Origin: Acidobacteriota bacterium
GTDB lineage: Bacteria > Acidobacteriota > Terriglobia > Bryobacterales > Bryobacteraceae
Assembly: GCA_018268715.1 (NCBI GenBank)
Contig: JAFDVZ010000003.1
Span: 410,570-474,569, forward strand
Length of the DNA: 64,000 nucleotides
Reading direction: 5' to 3'
Below the pieces are notes generated by a model. It did no database searches and had not been told where the DNA came from. It saw only the letters and a list, made by a program, of their open reading frames with translations. A program made the position numbers and the translations under genes. Shown here in pieces: positions 19,249 through 26,485 of this stretch; the first letter of the stretch is position 1, and every line of letters begins with the position of its first letter.

Positions 19249-20997
19249 ATGCAACGACGCAGCTTCCTAACTTCGCTCGCCGCGGCGCAGGCTTCCGCCC
19301 AAACCGCGCCGGCCAGCGAGTACGTGCTCGGCCCGGACTCCCAGCGCCACGACGGAGTCCCCAAAGGAACCGTCACTCAGCGCCAGTGGACGAGCAAAAT
19401 CTACCCCGGCGCCGTCCGCGACTACTGGATCTACGTCCCGGCGCAGTACGATGCAGCGTCGCCAGCCTGCATCATGGTGTTCCAGGATGGCGGCGGATGG
19501 GTGAAGGAAGACGGCGCCATCCGCGCCACCGTGGTGCTGGACAATCTCATCCACAAGCGTGAGATTCCGGTCTCAATCGGCGTCTTCATCAACCCCGGCG
19601 TGCTGCCCGCGATCAACGAAAACGCCCAGGCCCGCTACAATCGCAGCTTCGAATACGACGCCCTCGGCGACCGCTACTCGCGCTTCCTCCTTGAAGAGAT
19701 CCTGCCCGAAGTCGCCCGGCAGCACAACATCTCCACCGACCCCAGCCATCGGGCCATCGGCGGATCCAGTTCCGGCGCCATCTGCGCCTTCACGGTCGCC
19801 TGGAATCGCCCCGACCAGTTCCGTCGCGTCCTCAGTTGGGTCGGCAGCTACACCAACCTTCGCGGCGGCGAAATCTACCCGAACCTGATTCGTAAGACCG
19901 AGCCCAAACCCCTCCGCATCTTCCTTCAGGACGGCCGCAACGACCTCAACGTCTACTCCGGAAGCTGGTATCTGGCCAACCAGAGCATGGCCTCGGCGCT
20001 CGAATACGCCGGCTACGACGTGAAGTTCGTTGTCGGCTCGGAGGCGCACAACAGCAAGCACGGAGCGGCGATCCTGCCCGACGCCCTGCGCTGGTTATGG
20101 CTCGATCACCCGAAGCCCATTGAGAAGTCGAAAGGCGGAACCGGCGAACGTCAGTTTTCAAGAGACATCGCCGACCCGGCCTCTGACTGGGAGCCCGTAG
20201 CCGAAGGACAGAAGTTCGCCTCCGGCCTCGCCGTCGACCGCAACGGCGCCGTCTACTTCGCTGACGCCGCTGGAAACCGCATCTTCCGGATCCCCGGACC
20301 CGGCGCAAAACCCGTCCTGTTCAAAGACGATACAGGCGGCGGAGGCGGCATCGCCGTTGGACCGGACAACCGCCTCTACGCCTGTCAGAACGGCCGGCGC
20401 CGCGTCATCGCCTACACGCCCGACGGCGCCGAAACGACCCTGGCCGAACTCGTGAACTCCAGCGCTATCACCGTCACGGCAAAGAACGACGTCTACTTCA
20501 CCGACCCACAGGCCAAGCGCGTCTGGCTGATCGATTCGAAAGGGAAGAAGCACATCGTCGCCGAGCGGGGCCTCGAATTTCCCACGGGCATCGCACTCTC
20601 GCCCGACCAGTCCCTGCTGTACGTCGCCGACTACCGCGACCGCTGGATCTGGTCCTATCAGATCCAGGCCGACGGTTCGCTCGCCAACGGCGAAGCGTTC
20701 ATCCGGCTGGAGACATCAGACGACGCAAACTACTCCGGCGCCGAAGCGCTCGCCGTCGACAGCGATGGCTACGTCTACGCCACCACCCGCACCGGAATCC
20801 AGATCTGCGACCAACCGGGCCGCGTTGTGGCGATTTTCAACAAGCCGCAGACGAAGCCCATCTCAGGCCTGGTTTTCGCGGGCCCGGATTTGGATTGGCT
20901 GTACGTAACGAATCGCGACAAGGTATTTCGGCGTCGCGTCCGGCGCAAAGGAGTGGTAGTCTGGAATCCTACGAAGTCGCCGCAACCGCGGCTTTAG
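19249..20997 (+). CDS. Tat-exported esterase fused to SMP-30/gluconolactonase-like propeller
   Basis: 582 residues. A Tat-like signal (QRRSFLTSLAAAQASAQ) precedes an enterochelin-esterase-type alpha/beta hydrolase (about 45-290) with nucleophile Ser in IGGSSSGAICAF and His in SEAHNSKHG. The second half (about 300-575) is an SMP-30-type beta-propeller: SGLAVDRNGAVYFAD, NDVYFTDPQAKRVW, PTGIALSPDQSLLYVAD. Both folds are hydrolases, so one chain may act on an ester-linked sugar and its lactone; this is inference. The ATG at 19249 is preferred over the TTG at 19231. Confidence 0.85.
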   Translation: MQRRSFLTSLAAAQASAQTAPASEYVLGPDSQRHDGVPKGTVTQRQWTSKIYPGAVRDYWIYVPAQYDAASPACIMVFQDGGGWVKEDGAIRATVVLDNLIHKREIPVSIGVFINPGVLPAINENAQARYNRSFEYDALGDRYSRFLLEEILPEVARQHNISTDPSHRAIGGSSSGAICAFTVAWNRPDQFRRVLSWVGSYTNLRGGEIYPNLIRKTEPKPLRIFLQDGRNDLNVYSGSWYLANQSMASALEYAGYDVKFVVGSEAHNSKHGAAILPDALRWLWLDHPKPIEKSKGGTGERQFSRDIADPASDWEPVAEGQKFASGLAVDRNGAVYFADAAGNRIFRIPGPGAKPVLFKDDTGGGGGIAVGPDNRLYACQNGRRRVIAYTPDGAETTLAELVNSSAITVTAKNDVYFTDPQAKRVWLIDSKGKKHIVAERGLEFPTGIALSPDQSLLYVADYRDRWIWSYQIQADGSLANGEAFIRLETSDDANYSGAEALAVDSDGYVYATTRTGIQICDQPGRVVAIFNKPQTKPISGLVFAGPDLDWLYVTNRDKVFRRRVRRKGVVVWNPTKSPQPRL

Positions 20998-21545
20998 AAG
21001 TACCGCACCGGACCGGTGTGCGAGAAGGAGCCCCGTTCCGGTGCGGTCCGCCCTGTAAGGGCTAGGATCCTGGCGTCAGCGTCGGTCTGATTCTGAAGAT
21101 CGTGCCATGATCCGTCCGTGACGAGGCCCGCGTCCAAGCAATCCTACATCAGCGAACGCCAGACAACCACCGAAACCGGGGACCCAGGAAAAGAGCGTGC
21201 GAGAACCGGAGCAATTAGAACCTGTTGGGGATTGCGCCCTCTGAGTCACAAAAAAACCCCTCTGTTGCAACCCGCGATCCGAAGAAATGAGCGGTCTTGA
21301 AAATCGCAAACACCGGCTCCCGCAAGCACGCTGTTCCACAGCCCGCTCGCCTCTCCGTCCTGCCGATTGCAAGCAGAGGGCAGGTTTTAAAAGAGTGACT
21401 TCATCAATTCGCCCTTGATCATAGCAATTCCGAGGCCGTGTTGTCTCACCAGATTTTTCAAGGGTTTAAGGCGCCGCTTTGGGTGGGTGCGCGCGGTCAA
21501 CCGGGGCAACTGGTGTGTCCCTATGACACAATGGGCGTGGGACAC
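20998..21545. other. Noncoding gap, visibly less GC-rich in its second half
   Basis: No supported gene. After the terminator hairpin at 21002-21047, the region around 21200-21300 contains a run of seven A followed by CCCC, and 21371-21460 is locally AT-richer than the neighbouring genes. Short open frames here lack ribosome sites and family features. It may hold regulatory DNA for the gene at 21546 or the scar of a lost element. Confidence 0.5.
21002..21047 (+). terminator. Inverted repeat after esterase/SMP-30 gene
   Basis: A perfect 11-bp inverted repeat (ACCGCACCGGA, 21002-21012, and its complement 21037-21047) with a 24-nt loop begins 5 nt after the stop. A terminator or mRNA-stabilising hairpin is likely; there is no T-tract. 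Confidence 0.5.
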
Positions 21546-22889
21546 ATGGTTTCCTTGCCCAAACCGCTCCTCGTCGTCCTGATCGCCATCTCCGGCATGG
21601 CCGCCCAGACCGCCGAGGAGTACAAAGTTTACACCGAACAACCCCGCCTGCTGCTCCGCCCCCAACGCCTGCGCCTGCTCAAGCGCGAACGCGACCGCCA
21701 GTCCATGCGGTGGGAACAGTTCAACGTCCTGATGTCGGGCAAGGCCCAAATGCCCGAGCCCGGATTCGCCCTGGCCTTGCATTACGCCGTCACCGGAGAA
21801 GCCGATTCCGCCCGCCAGGCCATCGCCTGGGCCGGTTCCGCCACCGACCTGCGTCAAATCGCGCTGGTCTTCGATTGGTGCCGCCCGGCGATGTCCGCCG
21901 CCGAAACCCGTGCGGTGTCGGCGCGACTGATCCGCGGCGCCGCGGCGCTCGCCGCCAGGACCGACCTGCTCAGCCTGCGTGACCGCACCCTGGCCGCCAT
22001 CGCCACCGCCGACATCGACCCCGCCGCGACAGAAGCAGCGCTGCGCGACGTGATCCAGAACGGCTGGCGAAAGGGCGCCGCGCCCCGTCTCCGCGAAGGT
22101 TCGGACCTGCCTCCCGGAGACGCCCTGTTCGCCCTGTTCGAGATGCTGCACGTCATCCAGGACAACCTCACCATCGACCTGCGTGAGGACGCCCGCGACT
22201 GGTTCCGCGAACTGCCCGCGCTGCACCTGCTCAGCCACTATCCGTCCGCCTACCCGTCGCCAGAAAACGAATACTGGATCCCCGCCTTCGACGCCGACAA
22301 GGCCCCGGATCTGCGGATCGCCGCCCTGTCACGCGCCGCGGAGATGGAGATGGTGGCCTTCGACAACAACGCCGTCAACAACCAGTTCCTGCAAGGCTGG
22401 CTGATGCAGGACCGTTTCCTGCTCCGCTCCGCTTTCGGCATCGTTTACGAGTTCCTGTGGGCGAACCCCTACCAGCCCGGGCTCAGCTACTCGCACTTCC
22501 CCCTGGCGCATCACGACCCGAAGACCGGCGGCCTGTTCATCCGGTCGTCATGGGACGGCGACGCGCTGTGGTTCGGCCGTGTCGGCAAGGAGTGGCAGAT
22601 GTTCCAGGACGGCAAGATCACTTCGCTGAACACCCGCAAATCGCGCGAGCCCATCCTGCTGGGCGACACAGCGGTATGTTTCGCCAAACAGCCGGTGCAA
22701 TTTGAGCTGAAAAGCGTGTCGCGGGTGTATATCCTGGGCCTCGCGCCGAAGACGCTCTACGACGTCGAAGTGGACGACGAAGAGATGCATGAGGAGACCA
22801 GCGACGCCGCCGGAACCATCGAAATCGTGTTCCCGGAGGGCGCCTCCAGCGGTATCCGGATCCACCCGCCCGCCGCCGCCACGAACTGA
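21546..22889 (+). CDS. Secreted protein of unknown function
   Basis: 447 residues with signal peptide (MVSLPKPLLVVLIAISGMAAQ). ATG 21531 and GTG 21537 are alternative starts. Residues about 30-250 are helical (for example LLLRPQRLRLLKRERDRQSMRW), and the C-terminal 150 residues are beta-rich (GGLFIRSSWDGDALWFG, IVFPEGASSGIRIHPPAAATN). The helical-then-beta layout recalls polysaccharide lyases of the heparinase II/III or alginate-lyase type, but I see no decisive active-site motif. Its last 63 nt recur, diverged, at 23191-23253. Confidence 0.68.
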   Translation: MVSLPKPLLVVLIAISGMAAQTAEEYKVYTEQPRLLLRPQRLRLLKRERDRQSMRWEQFNVLMSGKAQMPEPGFALALHYAVTGEADSARQAIAWAGSATDLRQIALVFDWCRPAMSAAETRAVSARLIRGAAALAARTDLLSLRDRTLAAIATADIDPAATEAALRDVIQNGWRKGAAPRLREGSDLPPGDALFALFEMLHVIQDNLTIDLREDARDWFRELPALHLLSHYPSAYPSPENEYWIPAFDADKAPDLRIAALSRAAEMEMVAFDNNAVNNQFLQGWLMQDRFLLRSAFGIVYEFLWANPYQPGLSYSHFPLAHHDPKTGGLFIRSSWDGDALWFGRVGKEWQMFQDGKITSLNTRKSREPILLGDTAVCFAKQPVQFELKSVSRVYILGLAPKTLYDVEVDDEEMHEETSDAAGTIEIVFPEGASSGIRIHPPAAATN

Positions 22890-22892
22890 CGG
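22830..22892 (+). repeat. Direct repeat copy 1 (gene 3' end)
   Basis: Covers the last codons and stop of the gene at 21546 (encoding GIRIHPPAAATN). It aligns without gaps to 23191-23253, with about eight differences in 63 positions. Confidence 0.8.
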
Positions 22893-22931
22893 CCAACTCA
22901 TCGGGCCGGAAGCAGTCGGCGGGGAGCCGGC

Positions 22932-23153
22932 CTAGGCGGCAGTGCGGGGAAGGACCTCTGTTGCGATTCGCTTTTCGAACAGGTCTCGAGCGGTCTCAAG
23001 GTCATAGCGAGTCTGCATGTTCAGCCAGCATGCGGGCGTAAGCGTCTCCGCCTCTCCAGACAAAACACAGGCGGTACTGGTCGTCGCGAACGCCGCGATC
23101 CGCTCGCGCTGGAACAACCACCCGGTATCCCGCAACCGAAAACTCCGGATCAC
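22932..23153 (-). pseudogene. Collapsed higBA toxin-antitoxin locus
   Basis: Read on the minus strand from 23153, the frame opens with MIRSFRLRDTGWLFQRERI, a typical HigB (RelE-like mRNA interferase) N-terminus. The HigB C-terminal stretch RDDQYRLCFVWRGGDAY continues in a neighbouring frame. The first frame then resumes with LTPACWLNMQTRYDLETA and a short basic tail, the C-terminal end of a HigA antitoxin. So about 40 residues of HigB, the HigB end and all of the HigA DNA-binding domain are missing. The two genes have been fused by deletions and a frameshift, and no functional toxin or antitoxin can be made. Confidence 0.82.
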
Positions 23154-23190
23154 CTGCCTGCATCCAGATTACAGTGCGCGCTACGTCATG

Positions 23191-23253
23191 GTCCCGAAGG
23201 ACGCCTCCGCCGGAATCCGGATCCACCCGCCCGCGGCCGCCACGAACTGACGG
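23191..23253 (+). repeat. Direct repeat copy 2 (displaced gene 3' end)
   Basis: A 63-nt ungapped near copy of 22830-22892 that again encodes GIRIHPPAAATN and a stop in frame, but is now 361 bp downstream with unrelated sequence before it. It belongs to no intact gene. Confidence 0.8.
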
Positions 23254-23284
23254 CGTATCCGACGTAGAATTGGGTTGAGGCGCC

Positions 23285-23467
23285 ATGGATCGGCTCACGC
23301 AATACCCGGAAATCATGGGCGGCAAGCCCTGCATACAGGGTATGCGGGCCACGGTCGGACCGTTCGCGTCGGGGCGCTCGGGTGAGCACGGCGCCGACCG
23401 CCCGAGCATCGTCCTGGAGGCAGGTACGCTCGCAACCGTGGACGCAATCCGGTCGCGGCCCATCTGA
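23285..23467 (+). pseudogene. Broken DUF433-family antitoxin gene
   Basis: The first 25 residues (MDRLTQYPEIMGGKPCIQGM, then RATVG) are a textbook DUF433 (VapB45-like) antitoxin N-terminus. After TVG, about four residues are missing before ASGRS. From there the usual PYLEAEDI-type helix and C-terminus are not found in any frame, so the 60-residue frame is a truncated, frameshifted remnant. DUF433 antitoxins are usually followed by a PIN-like DUF5615 toxin; none is present here. Confidence 0.78.
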
Positions 23468-23471
23468 CGGA

Positions 23472-25067
23472 ATGCACCGGCCGTCGCGCACGACACCATC
23501 CGCGAGAACATGGCTCGCGGCATCGGCCATCATCGCCGTGATGGCCGCCGTGATGACCATCACGGTCCGCGACGAAACGGCCACCTGGGACGAGCCCGGC
23601 TACCTTGCCTCCGGCTACAGCTACTGGTTCACCGGCCGTTACGACATGATCCCGGAGCATCCGCCCCTAGCCCGCCTGCTCCAATCCCTGCCCCTGCGCC
23701 TCATCCACCACCCACAACTCGACACCAACAGCCCGGAATGGAAGCGTTCGGAGTTCGTCATGGTCGGCAACCTGTTTCTGTACCGGAACACCGCCTCGCC
23801 CGACGCCATGCTATTCGCCGGACGCCTGGTTTCCATCGCGATGGCGCTCGCCTTCGCCGTCTATCTCGCCTGGTGGACCCGCCGCCGCTTCGGCGACGCC
23901 GCCGGCATCACCGCGCTGGCCCTCTACGCCTTCGACCCGAACATCATCGCCCACGGCCGATACACAACCAACGACCTGCCCGTAGCCGCCTTCGGCTTCA
24001 TGGCCTGGACACTATGGCTCGAAGGCGGCGGCGTCCTCGCCGGTCTCGCCCTGGGCTGCGCGCTGGCGACCAAGTTCTCGGCGCTCTACCTCGTCCCCCT
24101 GCTGATCGCCATGGCGATCGTCCAGCGCCGTCTCCGAGCCCTCGCAATCACCGCGGCTACGGCGCTCGCCGTCGTCGTCATCGTCTACGCCCCGGAGGTC
24201 CTCCACAGCGGCCAACTCCCGCCACTCGCCGCCAGGATCACCCGCGCCGGCATCACCGGCCCGGCCCTCTCCGCATTGGCCGCCCTCCACGTTCCCGCCT
24301 ACAGCTTCCTCACCGGCATCGACTGGCAATCGAGCCACAGCGCCACGGGCCACCCCGCCTATCTACTCGGCCAAGTCTCGGACCGCGGCTGGTGGTATTA
24401 CTTCCCCGTCGCTTTCGCCGTCAAGACGCCGGCCGCCACACTGGCGGGCGCGTTGGCCGCCCTCGCCCTCATCTGGCGAAGCCGTCATCGCCGCTTGCTC
24501 GCGGCACTGCTTCTCCCCGCGGCCGTCTACTTCGCCCTCGCGATGACCACCCACATCGACATCGGCGTGCGCTATCTGCTGCCCATCTATCCATTCCTGT
24601 TCGTCGTCATCGCGGCGGTTCTGGCGGAATGGAGGAAGCCCGCCGCCATCGCCGTAGTCGCGTTGCTGGCCATCGAATCGGCCGCCATCTACCCGGATTA
24701 CCTCGCCTTCTTCAACTTCCCATCCGGCGGCCCGAAAGCCGGCCCCAACTACCTGCTCGACTCCAACATCGACTGGGGCCAGGACTACAAGAAGCTGAGC
24801 CGTTATCTTGCAAGCCATGGCATCCGCGACATCCGCCTCGGCTTCTTCGCCAACGTCGACTTCGCCTACTACGGAATCCACGCCGACGGCATCCCTCAGG
24901 ACGCGACCGCCGAAACCCTGGACGACGTAGTCGCCGTCAGCGCCACGCCCCTGTTTGGTCAATACGTGGGCCCCGAACGCTTCGCCTGGCTCCGGGCGCG
25001 TCGCCCCATGGCCGTCGTCGGACACTCGATTTTCGTCTACGATCTGCGGAAGAACCCCGCCCCCTGA
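23472..25067 (+). CDS. Membrane glycosyltransferase, PMT/ArnT-like (GT39/GT83 type)
   Basis: 531 residues with about ten transmembrane segments. The first periplasmic loop carries ETATWDEPGYLASGYSYW, where the acidic pair is the expected catalytic centre of C-superfamily glycosyltransferases, and PEHPPLARLLQSLPL follows. Such enzymes move a sugar from a polyprenyl-phosphate donor to a protein or lipid on the outer face of the cytoplasmic membrane. The ATG at 23472 is favoured since earlier in-frame starts fall in the DUF433 remnant. It ends 20 nt before the his leader. Confidence 0.85.
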   Translation: MHRPSRTTPSARTWLAASAIIAVMAAVMTITVRDETATWDEPGYLASGYSYWFTGRYDMIPEHPPLARLLQSLPLRLIHHPQLDTNSPEWKRSEFVMVGNLFLYRNTASPDAMLFAGRLVSIAMALAFAVYLAWWTRRRFGDAAGITALALYAFDPNIIAHGRYTTNDLPVAAFGFMAWTLWLEGGGVLAGLALGCALATKFSALYLVPLLIAMAIVQRRLRALAITAATALAVVVIVYAPEVLHSGQLPPLAARITRAGITGPALSALAALHVPAYSFLTGIDWQSSHSATGHPAYLLGQVSDRGWWYYFPVAFAVKTPAATLAGALAALALIWRSRHRRLLAALLLPAAVYFALAMTTHIDIGVRYLLPIYPFLFVVIAAVLAEWRKPAAIAVVALLAIESAAIYPDYLAFFNFPSGGPKAGPNYLLDSNIDWGQDYKKLSRYLASHGIRDIRLGFFANVDFAYYGIHADGIPQDATAETLDDVVAVSATPLFGQYVGPERFAWLRARRPMAVVGHSIFVYDLRKNPAP

Positions 25068-25069
25068 TG

Positions 25070-25078
25070 TGCTATCCT
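25070..25078 (+). promoter_or_regulatory. Candidate extended -10 promoter of the histidine operon
   Basis: TGC-TATCCT fits the TGn-TATAAT extended -10 pattern at four of six hexamer positions. It lies 9 nt before the leader-peptide ATG, right after the stop of the preceding gene. No clear -35 hexamer is seen, as is usual for extended -10 promoters. Confidence 0.45.
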
Positions 25079-25087
25079 GATTCTTTC

Positions 25088-25165
25088 ATGACCGCTGGCA
25101 TCGCCCCCCGAACCCATCATCACCACCATCATGGGCATCGTGTGTCGCGACGGGCTGACGGCTAA
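25088..25165 (+). CDS. hisL: Histidine operon leader peptide (HisL)
   Basis: A 25-codon open frame encodes a short peptide with six consecutive histidines (codons 10-15) plus a seventh at codon 17, ending at TAA. It stands 73 nt before hisI and just ahead of an intrinsic terminator with a competing antiterminator pairing. This matches the known logic of his attenuation: ribosomes stall at the His run when charged tRNA-His is scarce, and read-through follows. No Shine-Dalgarno sequence precedes the ATG. Confidence 0.88.
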   Translation: MTAGIAPRTHHHHHHGHRVSRRADG

Positions 25166-25219
25166 CTTCAGGCAAAACGGAATCACCCAACAGCCCGCCC
25201 GGAAACGGCGGGCTTTTTT
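25151..25219 (+). promoter_or_regulatory. Histidine attenuator (antiterminator and terminator)
   Basis: Terminator: AGCCCGCC (25192-25199) pairs perfectly with GGCGGGCT (25207-25214) around a 7-nt loop and is followed by six T (25214-25219). Antiterminator: CGGGCTG at 25151-25157, within the leader-peptide coding end, is the perfect complement of CAGCCCG at 25191-25197, so it would pull the 5' terminator arm away. The two structures are mutually exclusive, as expected for ribosome-mediated attenuation of hisI onwards. Confidence 0.87.
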
Positions 25220-25238
25220 ATTGATATCGACTCGACAA

Positions 25239-25613
25239 ATGAAACTGGACTTCACGAAACTCGATGGATTGCTCCCGGCGGTAATCCAGGATCACGCAAC
25301 CGGCCGCGTCCTCATGGTCGGCTTCATGAATGAAGAAGCGTTCCGCAAGACGGTGGAAACCGGCTACGCGACCTTCTACAGCCGCTCCCGCAACAAGCTG
25401 TGGCTCAAGGGCGAAACTTCCGGCCACCGCCTGGTGGTGAAGGGCATCTCCACCGACTGCGACCTCGACACCGTGCTCGTCCAGGTGGAGGCGCTCGGAC
25501 CCGGCGTCTGCCACGAAGGCTATCAAAGCTGCTTCTTCCGCACGCTGAAGGACGGCGAATGGGCGATTACCGAAGAGCGCGCATACGATCCCAACGAGGT
25601 GTACAAAGCATGA
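25239..25613 (+). CDS. hisI: Phosphoribosyl-AMP cyclohydrolase HisI
   Basis: 124 residues, the single-domain form without the HisE pyrophosphatase. Family marks: [34 protein letters not shown], the metal-binding [11 protein letters not shown] and the Cys/His set in CHEGYQSCF. It opens the ring of phosphoribosyl-AMP (third step of histidine synthesis). The start MKLDFTKL at 25239 is chosen because upstream in-frame codons run through the attenuator. Only 20 nt separate the T-tract from this ATG. It overlaps hisG by 4 nt. Confidence 0.95.
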   Translation: MKLDFTKLDGLLPAVIQDHATGRVLMVGFMNEEAFRKTVETGYATFYSRSRNKLWLKGETSGHRLVVKGISTDCDLDTVLVQVEALGPGVCHEGYQSCFFRTLKDGEWAITEERAYDPNEVYKA

Positions 25614-26479
25614 AGCTGAAACTCGGAATCCCCAAGGGCAGCCTGGAACACGCCACCATCGACTTGTTTAAGAAGGCCGGCTTCAACATCACCACCAGCA
25701 GCCGCTCCTACTTCCCCGCCATCGACGATCCCGAAATCGAGTGCATGCTCATCCGTGCGCAGGAAATGGCGCGCTACGTCGAAGACGGCGTGCTCGACGC
25801 CGGTCTCACCGGCCGCGACTGGATCGAGGAAAGCGAAGCGAAGGTGGAGACCATCGCCGACCTGATCTACGCCAAGCAGAGCTTCGGCAAAGTGCGCTGG
25901 GTGCTCGCCGCGCCGGAGGCGTCTCCCTACCGCAGCGTGAAGGACCTGGACGGCAAGGTGATCGCCACCGAACTGGTGGCCACCACCAAGCGCTATCTGG
26001 AGGCGAACGGCGTCCACGCCAAGGTCGAGTTCAGTTGGGGCGCCACCGAAGTGAAGCCGCCCGACCTGGCCGACGCCATCGTCGAAGTCACCGAAACAGG
26101 CTCCTCTCTGCGCGCCAACAAACTGCGCATTATTGAGACCGTCCTCGAATCGAACACCCAACTGATCGCCAACGTCGACTCCTGGCGCGACGAGTGGAAG
26201 CGCCGCAAGCTCGAGGACATCAAGATGCTTCTCGAAGGCGCCATCAACGCTCTCGGCAAGGTGGGCCTGATGCTGAACGCGGCGAAAGCGGACCTGGAAG
26301 CGGTGCTGGGCGTCCTGCCGGCGTTGAAGCGCCCCACCATCTCCCAACTCAGCGACCCGGAATGGGTGGCCGTGAACACGATCATCGACGAATCCACCGT
26401 GCGCACCATCATCCCGCGTCTCAAGGAGGCGGGCGCCCAGGGCATCGTCGAGTATCCGCTGAACAAGATTGTGATGTAG
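25610..26479 (+). CDS. hisG: ATP phosphoribosyltransferase HisG, long form
   Basis: 289 residues. [20 protein letters not shown] begins the catalytic bilobal domain; [12 protein letters not shown] and [17 protein letters not shown] are the phosphoribosyl/ATP-binding parts. The C-terminal ferredoxin-like regulatory domain (about 215-289) makes this the long, histidine-inhibited form that does not need HisZ. It catalyses the committed first step, so the enzyme can be controlled by feedback as well as by attenuation. The start overlaps the hisI stop (ATGA). Confidence 0.95.
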   Translation: MKLKLGIPKGSLEHATIDLFKKAGFNITTSSRSYFPAIDDPEIECMLIRAQEMARYVEDGVLDAGLTGRDWIEESEAKVETIADLIYAKQSFGKVRWVLAAPEASPYRSVKDLDGKVIATELVATTKRYLEANGVHAKVEFSWGATEVKPPDLADAIVEVTETGSSLRANKLRIIETVLESNTQLIANVDSWRDEWKRRKLEDIKMLLEGAINALGKVGLMLNAAKADLEAVLGVLPALKRPTISQLSDPEWVAVNTIIDESTVRTIIPRLKEAGAQGIVEYPLNKIVM

Positions 26480-26485
26480 GACGAG

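Noticed and set aside
21118..21300. 60-codon plus-strand frame in the 548-bp gap
   Set aside because: No ribosome site, no codon-usage match to neighbours and no recognisable motif.
23382..23471. N-terminal extension of the membrane glycosyltransferase
   Set aside because: It reads the DUF433 remnant in another frame; the ATG at 23472 leads straight into the first membrane segment.
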